A stretch of DNA of 64,000 bases from Sphingomonas sp. ERG5 (lineage in GTDB: Bacteria > Pseudomonadota > Alphaproteobacteria > Sphingomonadales > Sphingomonadaceae): positions 62,001 to 126,000 of the forward strand of contig NZ_JSXI01000018.1 of assembly GCF_000803065.1 (NCBI RefSeq), read 5' to 3'. The notes under the pieces were generated by a model. That model was not told the DNA's origin, searched no databases, and saw nothing but the letters and a program-made list of their open reading frames with translations. Shown here in pieces: positions 52,654-61,553 of the stretch (within the stretch, counting starts at the first letter, position 1; each line of letters opens with the position of its first letter). The position numbers were made by a program, and so were the translations under genes.

Positions 52654-53561
52654 CCGAACAGGATCGCGGACAATCGGCGGCGCTGCGCCGAGACCCAGGG
52701 GTCTTCGAGCCCGACCACCTCGAACAATTTGAGCAATTGCGCGCGCGCCGCGCCTTCGTTCCAGGCACGATCGGCCGCGATGATCGCGAGCAGTGAATCG
52801 GCCGCGGCATCGCGGTCGCCGACGGCCATCTGTCCACCAGCCAGCTCGAAGCGCTTGGCATGATCGTCAGGATTGGCCGAGACCTCCGCCGCCAGCCCGG
52901 CAAGATCATCGACTGGCCTGGCGTCGCGCGCCAATGCCAGCGCCGATTTGGCGCGCTCGATCTCGGGCAGCTTGGCCATGTCCTCGGGCAGCGCGGCGAT
53001 CGCAGCATCCGCTTCATCGATTCGCTTCGCTGCGACCAGCGCACGCAGGCGGCCCGACAGCACCGCGGGATGATCGGGCGCCAGGTCGATCAACTGGTCG
53101 AACACTGAGAGCGCGCGTTCGGCATCGCCCTCGGCCAGCACTTGCTCGCCCATCGCGATCAGCGGCTCGAGTTCGGCCTCGAGGCTCGCAGCTTCGCTCT
53201 GGATCGGCAATTGCTTGAGAATCTGGTCGAGCATCACGCGTAATTGTGATTCGGTCCGCGCCGGGGTCAGGTCGGCGACCAGCTGCCCCTGGAACATCGC
53301 ATAAACGGTCGGGATCGACTTGATCTGGAACTGCGCCGAGATGAATTGATTCTTGTCGGTATCGACCTTGGCCAACACCACGCCCTTGTCGGCATAGTCG
53401 GCGGCGACCTTCTCCAGAATCGGGGTCAGCGCCTTGCACGGGCCGCACCATTCGGCCCAGAAATCGATGATTACGAGGCTGGTCATCGACGGCTCGACCA
53501 CGTCGCGGCGGAAGGCTTCGACAGCTTCGCGTTCGGCGGCGCTCATTCCAAGGGTAGCCAA
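52650..53561 (-). CDS. CnoX/YbbN-like thioredoxin-TPR co-chaperone
   Basis: 303 residues from TTG 53561, which has GGAG at 7 nt spacing; ATG 53546 is the nearest ATG. A thioredoxin domain (about 20-130) has WCGPCK with both Cys (C39, C42), unlike E. coli YbbN. Two or three TPR-type helices follow (AERALSVFDQLIDLAPDHPAVLSG). CnoX holds oxidised proteins and passes them to GroEL. It overlaps the LON-domain gene by 4 nt. Confidence 0.85.
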   Translation of the reverse strand: MATLGMSAAEREAVEAFRRDVVEPSMTSLVIIDFWAEWCGPCKALTPILEKVAADYADKGVVLAKVDTDKNQFISAQFQIKSIPTVYAMFQGQLVADLTPARTESQLRVMLDQILKQLPIQSEAASLEAELEPLIAMGEQVLAEGDAERALSVFDQLIDLAPDHPAVLSGRLRALVAAKRIDEADAAIAALPEDMAKLPEIERAKSALALARDARPVDDLAGLAAEVSANPDDHAKRFELAGGQMAVGDRDAAADSLLAIIAADRAWNEGAARAQLLKLFEVVGLEDPWVSAQRRRLSAILFG

Positions 53562-53667
53562 GTCATACTCCAATATCGCAGCGGTCCGGGTATGGGGCCT
53601 TATGTGGGCGCTTACGTCCTCAAGCCAACCCTTTTCATCGGTAATTGGCATACAGCCGTGTTGGGGC

Positions 53668-53696
53668 TTGCCGGACCTGAAAGCCGATGCTAGAGG
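53668..53696 (+). promoter_or_regulatory. Probable promoter of tRNA-Gly
   Basis: TTGCCG (53668-53673), 17-nt spacer, TAGAGG (53691-53696). The predicted start is near 53703, about 37 nt before the mature 5' end. The -10 has the TAG form also seen at rho and mnmG. Confidence 0.5.
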
Positions 53697-53739
53697 CCGC
53701 CCCCTTACCCGCCCGGTCCCAGACCGCGCAGGCGCCAGA

Positions 53740-53814
53740 GCGGGCGTAGCTCAGGGGTAGAGCACAACCTTGCCAAGGTTGGGGTCGAGGGTTCGAATCC
53801 CTTCGCCCGCTCCA
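53740..53814 (+). tRNA. tRNA-Gly (anticodon GCC)
   Basis: 75 nt with encoded CCA. Acceptor GCGGGCG pairs with CGCCCGC, discriminator T then CCA. The D arm has AGCTCAGGGGTAGAGC. The anticodon loop TTGCCAA has GCC in a stem ACCTT/AAGGT, and the T arm has GGTTCGAATCC. It reads GGC and GGT glycine codons. No second tRNA next to it. Confidence 0.97.
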
Positions 53815-53995
53815 GTCTTTTCGAAGGCGTGCCGGAATATCCGGGCGTCGGGGCACATCCGGCCCAGCCGCACGCCATTCCACCATGAATACCGTGCGAG
53901 CCTGGCTCCGGTTATGCCATGAGGAGCCCGCATGGGCCCATGGAAGGGTCTCGCGGCGTCGAACCAGCCCGGCTGCCCGCTCATGAATGACGGGG

Positions 53996-54502
53996 TCAGG
54001 CCAGGTCTGGCGCGCGCCGCATGAGATGGCCTGTTGCCGGTGTCGTCGGATCGCCTTCCAGATGCCCGATCCGGGTTTCGGCCAGAACGAAACCTTCGGA
54101 TCGATAGAGCATGATTGCCGGTATGTTGCCGGCGAGTACCCAGGTTTCGACGGTCCCGATACAGGTCGCCAGCGCATGACGGAGCAGCATCCTGCCGATG
54201 CCCGAACGGCCATGGGCGGGGTCGGCATAGAGCCAGGTGATTTCGTCGGCAGTGAACGCGACAAAGCCGGTTACCAAGCCTTCATGATCGGCGACCAGGA
54301 TCTCGCCGTCGAACAACCCTTCCGAATCGGCAGTTTCCGCAAGCGAACGGAAGGCAGCACGGCCTACGGTGAGCCCGAGTTCCAGCAAGCGCGCCCGGTC
54401 ATGGACGCGTGAGATGGCATCCCAGTCGGCAGGATCGTACCGCCGAACCATCCGGCCCGTGTTGTTGGCGGCAGCGTTGTTGGGGCATTGTCGCGTCTGC
54501 AT
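53996..54502 (-). CDS. GNAT-family N-acetyltransferase
   Basis: 168 residues. Motif A of GNAT, the acetyl-CoA site, is AFTADEITWLYADPAHGRSGIGRMLLRHAL (about residues 83-111). The C-terminal motif B is WVLAGNIPAIMLYRSEGFVLAETR. AGGTAAG precedes the ATG at 54502; M18 is an alternative start. Acetylates a small molecule or protein; target unknown. Transcribed toward the tRNA on the opposite strand. The 181 nt between tRNA and gene holds only the palindrome CATGGGCCCATG (53931-53942). The 186 nt upstream of its start shows nothing notable. Confidence 0.85.
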   Translation of the reverse strand: MQTRQCPNNAAANNTGRMVRRYDPADWDAISRVHDRARLLELGLTVGRAAFRSLAETADSEGLFDGEILVADHEGLVTGFVAFTADEITWLYADPAHGRSGIGRMLLRHALATCIGTVETWVLAGNIPAIMLYRSEGFVLAETRIGHLEGDPTTPATGHLMRRAPDLA

Positions 54503-54688
54503 CGACTTACCTGCATCGAAGATTGCGTGAACATTGCACCGCCATGACTCCGGCGGGACCCGGGTAACTCGCCAAGGGGCCTGATGCCGACCTGGTGGCG
54601 ATGGCGCACAATTGCGGCCTGAAGCGCCAGCCTGTCGGACGGTGCCGGTGGATGGATCAGTGGCGCGCCGGCGCGCATCCCTGTGGCG

Positions 54689-55168
54689 TTACTCGCAGCG
54701 CTCCCAGCGGCCATCGCGCGTGCGATAGCTGTCGGTGCGGTCATCGTAATTGCCGTAACGATCGGTGCAATAGGCGCGACGGTCGCGCTCCTTCTTCTCT
54801 TTCTTCTTCTTGTTGCTGTCGCTGACGATCGCGGCGATGATCCCGGCGGCGACTGCCGTGCCGACGACGCCGGCGACGACACCCTTGGTCTTGGCGTCCT
54901 TGCGCTTCTTGTCTTCCCAGTCCCGACGGCGACGTTCCTCTTCCGCGCGCCGATCATCGTGCCTCCGCTCCATGTCGCGCTCGCAGCGCATCAGTTCACG
55001 GCCCTCAAGATAATCGCAGCGTCCGCGATTGGGACGGTCGTCCCCGCGCCATTCCTGACGCCGGTCGTCGCGATCCTGCGCGCTGGCGATACTGACCATG
55101 GGCAGGGCGCCGGCCAAATGGGCTGACACACCCGCAATCAGCACCAATTTTCCGCACATGGTCGTCAT
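54689..55168 (-). CDS. Exported basic protein with glycine-zipper-like segment
   Basis: 159 residues from ATG 55168, with AGGAG 8 nt upstream. Signal peptide ends SIASAQ. Then an Asp/Arg-rich middle (RDDRRQEWRGDDRP and following) with a Cys pair, a hydrophobic Gly-Ala stretch (TKGVVAGVVGTAVAAGIIAAIVS, about residues 107-129), then KKKKEKKERD and a C-terminal CTDRYG...ERCE. Charge and spacing recall small envelope proteins of the YMGG or glycine-zipper type. Function unknown. Confidence 0.65.
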   Translation of the reverse strand: MTTMCGKLVLIAGVSAHLAGALPMVSIASAQDRDDRRQEWRGDDRPNRGRCDYLEGRELMRCERDMERRHDDRRAEEERRRRDWEDKKRKDAKTKGVVAGVVGTAVAAGIIAAIVSDSNKKKKEKKERDRRAYCTDRYGNYDDRTDSYRTRDGRWERCE

Positions 55169-55259
55169 CTCGTTACTCCTGAACATCGCGACCTCCCGGA
55201 TCGCGACTGCACAAAGCAGGCGGGACATTGCGGCAGCATGGCGTCCGCGGTCGCGCTTC

Positions 55260-55643
55260 TCAGCAGCCGAATTCCGGCTTGGCGTAATCATCGATGCGCC
55301 AGCCATCGGCTGCGCGATGGGCGTACATCGTGTAGAAGCAGCGCTTCTCGCTCGTCGTGGTCGGGCTGAATTCGGTGCGGGAACCGCGACGGCCTTCTTT
55401 CGTGACGGCCTCGCCGCCGGAGGTGGTCGTCTCGGCCTCCATCCATTGATAGGCGCGACGGCCATCGGGCAAGTCGCGGACGTCGACGGGTGGCCCATAC
55501 CGCGCCATCACCGCTTCGGGTGACCGGCCGATATAGCCGCGCATGATGTCGGCCGAGCAACCGGACAGTGACCATGCCATGGCGACACATGCCACCGGCA
55601 TCGCGCAGCGGACGATCGATACTAGCTGCGAACGCAATCTCAA
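55260..55643 (-). CDS. Hypothetical lipoprotein
   Basis: 127 residues from TTG 55643, with AAGGAG 7 nt upstream; ATG 55601 is the alternative. The lipobox is WSLSGC, then SADIMRGYIGRSPEAVMARYGPPVDVRDLPDGRRAYQWM, which resembles small outer-membrane lipoproteins of SmpA/BamE type in its early turn. Later Cys residues are CFYTMYA and EFGC. No certain family. Likely in the envelope near the histidine kinase encoded upstream. Confidence 0.65.
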   Translation of the reverse strand: MRLRSQLVSIVRCAMPVACVAMAWSLSGCSADIMRGYIGRSPEAVMARYGPPVDVRDLPDGRRAYQWMEAETTTSGGEAVTKEGRRGSRTEFSPTTTSEKRCFYTMYAHRAADGWRIDDYAKPEFGC

Positions 55644-55692
55644 GGCCCGTCTCCTTACAAGGTCCGGGATCAATTGGATCGGGAAGATTGCG

Positions 55693-57030
55693 TCAGCCTT
55701 GCGCGCTGCCGACAAACTCCAGCCGCATGACCGTGCCGCCATCCGGGGCATCGAAGGCTTCGACGCTGCCGCCATGGCGATCCATCACCTGCTGGACGAG
55801 ATTGAGACCCAGGCCCGCGCCTGTCTGCTTGGCGTGCAGACGGTGAAATGCCTCAAAGATCCGTTCCCGTTCATCGATCGGAATGCCCGGCCCATCATCC
55901 TCGACCTCAAGGGAGTGAGTGCCGACGCGGATCGTGACCCGGCGACCGCCATGCTCGATCGCGTTCTGGATCAAATTGGTCACGACGCGCTCCATGGCGG
56001 GCGGATCGCCGCGCACGAGCCCCCCGCCAAGATCCACGAATTCCAGTTCGCCGCCACTCATGATGACATAGGGCGCGGTGTCCGCGGCGACGCGTCGCGC
56101 CAGGACGGCGAGATCGACGGCGTCGTTCATCGGCGTGATGCGATCGAGCCGCTGGAGGTCGAGAAGCTGATCGGCCAGCGTCGCCAACCGCCCGATGTCG
56201 CGGCCCAGTTGGAGCGCGAGCAGGCGATCCCCGGTGGCTTCGACCTTGGCCTGGAGAATGGCGATCGGCGTCCGAAGTTCGTGCGCCGCATCGATGATGA
56301 ACCGCTGGTGGCGCTCATATCCTTCGTCGAGCCGTTGCAAAGCGCCATTGACCGCCCCGACGAACGGGACGACTTCGAAGGGAATGTCATTCGCGGGCAA
56401 GCGATAGCCACGCCGGTTGATGTTGATGCGCCCGGCTTCGTCCGCGATGACCGAGAGGCCGGCAAAGGCCCGCCGGATGATCAGCGGCGTGGCGACCAAT
56501 GTGATCAGCGTCAGAATCAGCAATATCGGAACCATCAGCAGGTTGGACAGGAACAGGATGACGAACGTCATGCTGAACAGACTGCCCTTACCGAGGATGG
56601 TGAGGTCGCCGCCGGGGCCGGTCACGTGGCGAATGACGGCCATATAGTCGAACGGCGCAGAGATATCGCGAATATCAGCGAAGGTTAGACGGTCCAGATG
56701 GGACGCCAACGCCCGATAAACCTCGGGCACGTCACCGACTTCGAGGATTTCCCCCTGATCGCTGCGGGCGACGAACCAGATGTCCGGCGTGGTTCGCCGA
56801 AGCTCCCGCCATGCCTCGGTCTCGTGGAGCCGGAGCTTGCCGTCCGCACCACGATCGATCGCGGCCGTCGCGATATCGACAAAGCCGGCGTCGATCAGCG
56901 CCCCGCCTTCATCGGCCTGCACGATGAAGGCGACAAAGGCGATTCCGAAGAGGAACAGAATACCGATATGGAAGAACAGCAGTTGCGCGATCAGGCGCCG
57001 CATCAGCGACCGTGGTGTGCGTTCGGTCAC
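55693..57030 (-). CDS. Sensor histidine kinase
   Basis: 445 residues. Two membrane helices (about 15-38 and 153-188) flank a periplasmic domain of about 110 residues. The phospho-acceptor is H250 in FIIDAAHELRTPIAILQ, HAMP-like region before it. The catalytic domain has N, G1 (EDDGPGIPIDERERIFEAF) and G2 (GAGLGLNLV) boxes. Overlaps the response regulator by 4 nt; they are a pair. The signal is unknown. Confidence 0.93.
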   Translation of the reverse strand: MTERTPRSLMRRLIAQLLFFHIGILFLFGIAFVAFIVQADEGGALIDAGFVDIATAAIDRGADGKLRLHETEAWRELRRTTPDIWFVARSDQGEILEVGDVPEVYRALASHLDRLTFADIRDISAPFDYMAVIRHVTGPGGDLTILGKGSLFSMTFVILFLSNLLMVPILLILTLITLVATPLIIRRAFAGLSVIADEAGRININRRGYRLPANDIPFEVVPFVGAVNGALQRLDEGYERHQRFIIDAAHELRTPIAILQAKVEATGDRLLALQLGRDIGRLATLADQLLDLQRLDRITPMNDAVDLAVLARRVAADTAPYVIMSGGELEFVDLGGGLVRGDPPAMERVVTNLIQNAIEHGGRRVTIRVGTHSLEVEDDGPGIPIDERERIFEAFHRLHAKQTGAGLGLNLVQQVMDRHGGSVEAFDAPDGGTVMRLEFVGSAQG

Positions 57031-57701
57031 AAGGGCTGGCGCAGGAGATAGCCTACGCCCCGGATCGGGTGAATCTCGACATTGGCGCCGGCCTCGGCGA
57101 GCCGTCGGCGCAAGCGGGATATGTGCGAGTCCAGCGTGTTCGACTGGATCTCATCGTCGAACCCATAAACCGCTTCTTCGAGCGCACCGCGCAGCACCGT
57201 GCGCCCGCGGCGGCGCATCAGCGTCGCCAGCACGAGCAGTTCGCGGCGTGGGAGGTCGAGGCGCTCACCCGCGACAGTCGCTTCGTCATTGCCGAGATCG
57301 TAGATCAGCCGCCCGAGTTGGACCTGTTGCAACGGCAGGCTGGCCGGACGCCGTCTGACCGCGCGGATGCGCGCCAGCATCTCCTCCATCGCGAAGGGCT
57401 TGGCGAGATAATCGTCCGCGCCGGTATCGAGTCCCGATACGCGGTCGATCACATCGCCGCGCGCGGAGATGATGATGACCGGCACGCCGGGATTGGCCTT
57501 GCGGAATTCGGGCATGACGGACAGGCCGTCGCCGTCAGGAAGGGTGCGGTCAAGCAGTATGAGGTCGCTATTGCCGGATCGCGCCGCCTCGCGAGCGTCG
57601 GCCAGATCGGCGACATGGTCTACGACATAGCCTTCGCGCTCGAGGACGGTGCGCATCGCTGCGGCCATCCCGAGTTCGTCCTCGACCAGCAACACCCGCA
57701 C
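57027..57701 (-). CDS. OmpR-family response regulator
   Basis: 224 residues from GTG 57701 (VRVLLVEDELGMAAAM), with AAGGG upstream; further in-frame GTGs exist. Receiver domain phosphorylated at D51 (LILLDRTLPDGD), with the Lys in DYLAKPF. The C-terminal winged-helix (about 130-224) has SNTLDSHISRLRRRLAEAG. Pair with the histidine kinase. It lies between the barrel gene and the kinase gene on the minus strand. Confidence 0.93.
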   Translation of the reverse strand: MRVLLVEDELGMAAAMRTVLEREGYVVDHVADLADAREAARSGNSDLILLDRTLPDGDGLSVMPEFRKANPGVPVIIISARGDVIDRVSGLDTGADDYLAKPFAMEEMLARIRAVRRRPASLPLQQVQLGRLIYDLGNDEATVAGERLDLPRRELLVLATLMRRRGRTVLRGALEEAVYGFDDEIQSNTLDSHISRLRRRLAEAGANVEIHPIRGVGYLLRQPL

Positions 57702-57794
57702 AAGCACACCCTTTCGTCGTTTTCTCACTTGCCACGGCAGCCGGGTAGCCCGCGGATCAGGCTACCCGGCATTGGCGTCATTGCTCAAAATAGC

Positions 57795-58406
57795 TCAAAA
57801 GCCGACAGATATTCCGAGCTGAGCTTTGGAGGATTTGAAGCCGTCCCCATAGTTCACGCGATCATATTCGGCGCGAACGAAGACGCCCGGCGAGATGGCC
57901 GTCTCGATGCCGGCACCGTAGAGGAAGCCCTTTTCGGTGCCGCTGGTGTTCAGGTCCTTCAATGCGCTATCACGGAAATCGGTCTTTTCGCGTACGCGCA
58001 ACCAGCTATAGCCGGCCCGGCCATAGAGCAGGACGGTGGGCGCCGCCAGGATGCCGGCCCGGGCTGAGGCATCCCATGACCAGCGCGGCTTGAGCGAATA
58101 GTCGCCGATTGGGCTGGACGTTTTCAGCGTCTTGCCACCGCGGCCAATGCCGGCTTCGCCGCCGATGACCAGCATGCTGCCGATTTGCGCATCATAGCCG
58201 ATATGAGCCCGATAGCCGAGGCTACCCTTGTTCTCGTCGATCTTGGACGCGATACGGGGAAGCTTATATTCGGCATCGGCCCAACGATACTCGACCGAGG
58301 CGCCAACTTTTACGCCGGTGAAGGTCGTTTTTTCTTCATGCGACTGGGCGAACGCGGCCGTCGGCGCAAACGCCAGCGCACCTGCGATTAGGTAAAGACT
58401 CTTCAT
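57795..58406 (-). CDS. Outer-membrane beta-barrel protein (OmpA/Opa-like)
   Basis: 203 residues. Signal peptide MKSLYLIAGALAFAPTAAFA. The rest has eight or so alternating strands (GSLGYRAHIGYDAQIGSMLVIGGEAGI, PTVLLYGRAGYSWLRV) and a C-terminal Phe (LGISVGF). Small eight-stranded barrel of the opacity type. Located 93 nt upstream of the response regulator on the same strand; may be a target or partner of that two-component system. Confidence 0.85.
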   Translation of the reverse strand: MKSLYLIAGALAFAPTAAFAQSHEEKTTFTGVKVGASVEYRWADAEYKLPRIASKIDENKGSLGYRAHIGYDAQIGSMLVIGGEAGIGRGGKTLKTSSPIGDYSLKPRWSWDASARAGILAAPTVLLYGRAGYSWLRVREKTDFRDSALKDLNTSGTEKGFLYGAGIETAISPGVFVRAEYDRVNYGDGFKSSKAQLGISVGF

Positions 58407-58539
58407 ACTTGTCTCTTTCCAACTTTACGCGCTGCCGGACGGGCAGCGGCTGTGCCTCTCGGCTCTCAGCGTTGCCTGAGCATTGCGCCGCTGCGTGTCC
58501 GGGCTCGCCACCGGCCGTCTGCGCCGCTACCGAGCGCGC

Positions 58540-59664
58540 ATGTCGATGCTCTCGGTCCATCAGGACAATCTCGCGCACCTCGCGACACAAGGCCGGTTGC
58601 GGTCGCTGATCCCGCGCTGCGGGGCGGATTTCGCGTCGAACGACTATCTCGCGCTCGCTTCTTCGCCGCGGCTGCGCGATGCCGTGGCCGCCGCGCTGGT
58701 CGAGGGCGTGCCGATCGGATCGGGCGGATCGCGGCTGCTGCGCGGCAATGACGCGGAGCATGAAGCGCTGGAAAGCGACGCGGCGCGCTTCTTCGGGGCA
58801 GAAACTGCTTTGTTCTTCTCCAGCGGTTATGTCGCCAATGCCGCACTGTTCGCGACCTTGCCGCAACGCGGTGATCTCGTGGTGCATGACGCGCTGGTCC
58901 ATGCCAGCGCGCATGAGGGCATGCGGCTCGGCCGCGCCGAATGCGCCTCCGTCTCGCATAATGATGTCGGTGCCTTTGAAAGTACGATTGCCCGCTGGCG
59001 CCGCGCGGGCGGCACCGGCCGGCCCTGGATCGCGGTTGAGAGCCTGTACAGCATGGATGGCGATCGCGCGCCGCTCGATGCGCTGGCTGAGGTGGCGCAT
59101 CGGCACGACGCCTTCCTCCTGATCGACGAAGCGCATGCGACTGGCGTGTTCGGCACCATGGGGCGCGGACTGGCTGAGGGGCTGGAGGGGCGCGAGAATG
59201 TCCTGACGCTCCGCACATGCGGCAAGGCGCTGGGCTGTGAAGGCGCGTTGCTCTGCGGACCCGCTGTACTGCGCGACTTTCTGGTCAATCGGGGACGCGG
59301 TTTCATCTTCTCCACCGCGCCGTCGCCGCTCATGGCGCGGGCGGTGCGTGAGAGCCTGGCCATCCTTGCCGACGAGCCAGAGCGCCGCGATCGGCTTCAC
59401 TCGTTGATCGACTATGCGGAACAGGTGCTCGCACCGGTCGGCGTCGCGCCCACCGGATCGCAGATTCTGCCGCTGGTGCTGGGCGATGATGCAGTGACGA
59501 TGCAAGTCGCCGGCGCGATCCAGGCCGCCGGATTCGATGTTCGTGGCATCCGCCCGCCGACTGTCCCTGCGAACACCGCGCGGCTGCGCATCTCGCTGAC
59601 GCTCAATGTGGCGCCGGCGCAGATCGCGGCGCTGGCCGACGCTCTTCAGGACGCACGCCTATGA
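58540..59664 (+). CDS. bioF: 8-amino-7-oxononanoate synthase
   Basis: 374 residues from ATG 58540. PLP Lys is in LRTCGKALGCEGALL, with FSSGYVANAALFATL, VHDALVHASAHEG and LLIDEAHATGVFG. Joins pimeloyl-CoA/ACP and alanine in biotin synthesis. There is no ribosome-binding site. TACCGA with a 6-nt spacer to the ATG and TCGCCA 17 nt further up hint at a leaderless promoter. First of bioF-bioD-bioA, 4-nt overlaps. Confidence 0.9.
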   Translation: MSMLSVHQDNLAHLATQGRLRSLIPRCGADFASNDYLALASSPRLRDAVAAALVEGVPIGSGGSRLLRGNDAEHEALESDAARFFGAETALFFSSGYVANAALFATLPQRGDLVVHDALVHASAHEGMRLGRAECASVSHNDVGAFESTIARWRRAGGTGRPWIAVESLYSMDGDRAPLDALAEVAHRHDAFLLIDEAHATGVFGTMGRGLAEGLEGRENVLTLRTCGKALGCEGALLCGPAVLRDFLVNRGRGFIFSTAPSPLMARAVRESLAILADEPERRDRLHSLIDYAEQVLAPVGVAPTGSQILPLVLGDDAVTMQVAGAIQAAGFDVRGIRPPTVPANTARLRISLTLNVAPAQIAALADALQDARL

Positions 59665-60290
59665 GCAATCGGACGATCGTCGTCACTGGGACCGATACCG
59701 ATATTGGCAAGACGGTGTTCGCGGCCGCGCTGACTGCCGCGCTTGGCGCATCCTATTGGAAGCCGGTCCAGGCCGGGCTGGAAGAAGGCGGCGATACCGC
59801 GGTGGTGGCGCGGCTCGGCGATCTTCCGGCCGATCGCATCTTGCCGGAGATATATCGCCTGATCACGCCCTGCTCGCCGCATCGCGCTGCGCAGATCGAC
59901 GGCGTTGAGATCGACGTCGAGCGGCTGGCGGTCCCGGTGATCGATGGGCCGCTGGTCATTGAGGGCGCGGGCGGTGTGCTCGTACCGTTGACGCCGGACC
60001 TGTTGTTCGCCGACGTGTTCGCGCGCTGGCAGCGCCCGGTTGTGCTGGTCGCGCGGACCGGGCTCGGCACGATCAACCATAGTCTGTTGTCGATCGAGGC
60101 GCTGCGGCGGCGGCACGTGCCGATCCTCGGCATCGCCTTTGTCGGCGATGCGGTCGAGGACAGCGAGGCGACCATTGCGCGTATTGGCGGGGTGTCCCGC
60201 CTCGGGCGGCTGCCGCATCTGCCCGAGCTCGACGCCACGATCCTGAGCGCTGCATTCCAGGCCCATTTCAGCCTCAAGGACTTCCAGTGA
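59661..60290 (+). CDS. bioD: Dethiobiotin synthetase
   Basis: 209 residues. P-loop VVTGTDTDIGKTVFAAALTAAL at the N-terminus, and the conserved GPLVIEGAGGVLVPL in the middle. ATP-dependent formation of the ureido ring of dethiobiotin. Overlaps bioF (ATGA) and bioA (GTGA) by 4 nt each. Confidence 0.92.
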   Translation: MSNRTIVVTGTDTDIGKTVFAAALTAALGASYWKPVQAGLEEGGDTAVVARLGDLPADRILPEIYRLITPCSPHRAAQIDGVEIDVERLAVPVIDGPLVIEGAGGVLVPLTPDLLFADVFARWQRPVVLVARTGLGTINHSLLSIEALRRRHVPILGIAFVGDAVEDSEATIARIGGVSRLGRLPHLPELDATILSAAFQAHFSLKDFQ

Positions 60291-61540
60291 GCGGCTCGCC
60301 TGTCTGGCATCCCTTCACCCAGCATGGATTGGGCGAACCGATCCCGCTCGTCACGCACGGCGAGGGCGCGGCGCTGTACACCGCCGATGGCCGCCGCATC
60401 ATCGATGCGATCTCGTCCTGGTGGGTGACCACTCATGGCCATCGCCCTTCGCGCATCGTGGCGGCGATCGCCGAACAGGCGGAACTACTCGACCAGATCA
60501 TTTTCGCCGGCTGGACGCACGAACCGGCGGAATCGCTCGCGCGCGGCCTATGCGAGATCATGCCGGCGGCGCTCACCCGGGTGTTCTTTTCGGATTCGGG
60601 ATCGACCAGCGTTGAGGTCGCACTGAAAATGGCGCTCGGCTATTGGCGCAGCCGGGGCGAGCGGCGCGACCGCATCGTGGTGATGCAGCACAGCTATCAT
60701 GGCGACACGATCGGCGCGATGTCGGTCGGCGCGCGCGGCGTGTTCAACCAGGCCTATGAGCCATTGCTGTTCGATGTGGCGACGATCCCCTTTCCCGTCG
60801 CCGGGGCGGAGCAGCATACGCTCGATGCGCTGGAGGCGGCATGCCGGACGGGGCCGGCGGCGTTTATCGTCGAACCGCTGGTGCTCGGCGCCGGCGGCAT
60901 GCTTTTTTATTCGGCGACCGTGCTGGCCGAGACGCGGCGCATCTGCGCGCAGTACGGGGTGCTGTTCATCGCCGATGAGGTGATGACCGGCTGGGGCCGC
61001 ACCGGCACGCTGCTGGCGTGCGAGCAGGCGGATGTGGTGCCCGATATACTCTGCTTGTCGAAGGGGCTGACCGGTGGTGTGCTGCCGCTCGCGGTGACCA
61101 TGGCGAGCGAGCCGATCTATCAGGCGCACTACGCCACCGACCGGGCGCGGATGTTCTTTCACTCATCAAGCTATACCGCCAACCCGATCGCCTGCGCCGC
61201 CGCCAATGCCAATCTCGCGATCTGGCGCGACGAGCCGGTTCGCGAGCGGATCGCCGATCTTGGTCGCCGCCAGCAGGCCTGGATCGACAGTCTTGCCGGT
61301 CAGCGCGGCATTCGCGGCGCGCGCGTGCTCGGGACGATCGCGGCAATCGAGATCGAGGGCGAGGATGGCTATCTCTCCGATCTCGGCCCGCGCTTGCTCG
61401 GCTTCTTCCGTGAACGCGACCTGCTGCTCCGGCCGCTCGGCAACACCGTCTATGTCATGCCGCCCTACTGCATCGACGATGCCGATCTCGGCGCGATTCA
61501 TACCGCCATCGCGCAGGCGGTTGAGACCTTCTGTTCCTGA
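60287..61540 (+). CDS. bioA: Adenosylmethionine-8-amino-7-oxononanoate aminotransferase
   Basis: 417 residues from GTG 60287. VTTHGHRPSRIV, SDSGSTSVEVALKMAL, and FIADEVMTGWGRTG match the family; the PLP Lys is in LCLSKGLTGGVLPL. Uses S-adenosylmethionine as amino donor to make 7,8-diaminononanoate. Last gene of the bio unit. bioB is not in the window. Confidence 0.94.
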   Translation: MSGSPVWHPFTQHGLGEPIPLVTHGEGAALYTADGRRIIDAISSWWVTTHGHRPSRIVAAIAEQAELLDQIIFAGWTHEPAESLARGLCEIMPAALTRVFFSDSGSTSVEVALKMALGYWRSRGERRDRIVVMQHSYHGDTIGAMSVGARGVFNQAYEPLLFDVATIPFPVAGAEQHTLDALEAACRTGPAAFIVEPLVLGAGGMLFYSATVLAETRRICAQYGVLFIADEVMTGWGRTGTLLACEQADVVPDILCLSKGLTGGVLPLAVTMASEPIYQAHYATDRARMFFHSSSYTANPIACAAANANLAIWRDEPVRERIADLGRRQQAWIDSLAGQRGIRGARVLGTIAAIEIEGEDGYLSDLGPRLLGFFRERDLLLRPLGNTVYVMPPYCIDDADLGAIHTAIAQAVETFCS

Positions 61541-61553
61541 GATCATTGACGAA

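Noticed and set aside
53931..53942. CATGGGCCCATG palindrome between tRNA-Gly and the GNAT gene
   Set aside because: A 12-bp palindrome is not rare in GC-rich DNA, and no partner site or gene context supports a role.
53740..54000. tRNA-Gly as an integration site for a mobile element
   Set aside because: No integrase gene and no repeat of the tRNA 3' end was found downstream.
55543..56688. Plus-strand frame opposite the histidine kinase
   Set aside because: Shadow of codon bias; the kinase boxes are all on the other strand.
58407..58539. BioR operator (TTATCTATAA type) before bioF
   Set aside because: No match or near match in this gap.
58336..59505. Minus-strand frame opposite bioF
   Set aside because: Antisense to a clear bioF; overlaps the barrel gene start in a different frame.
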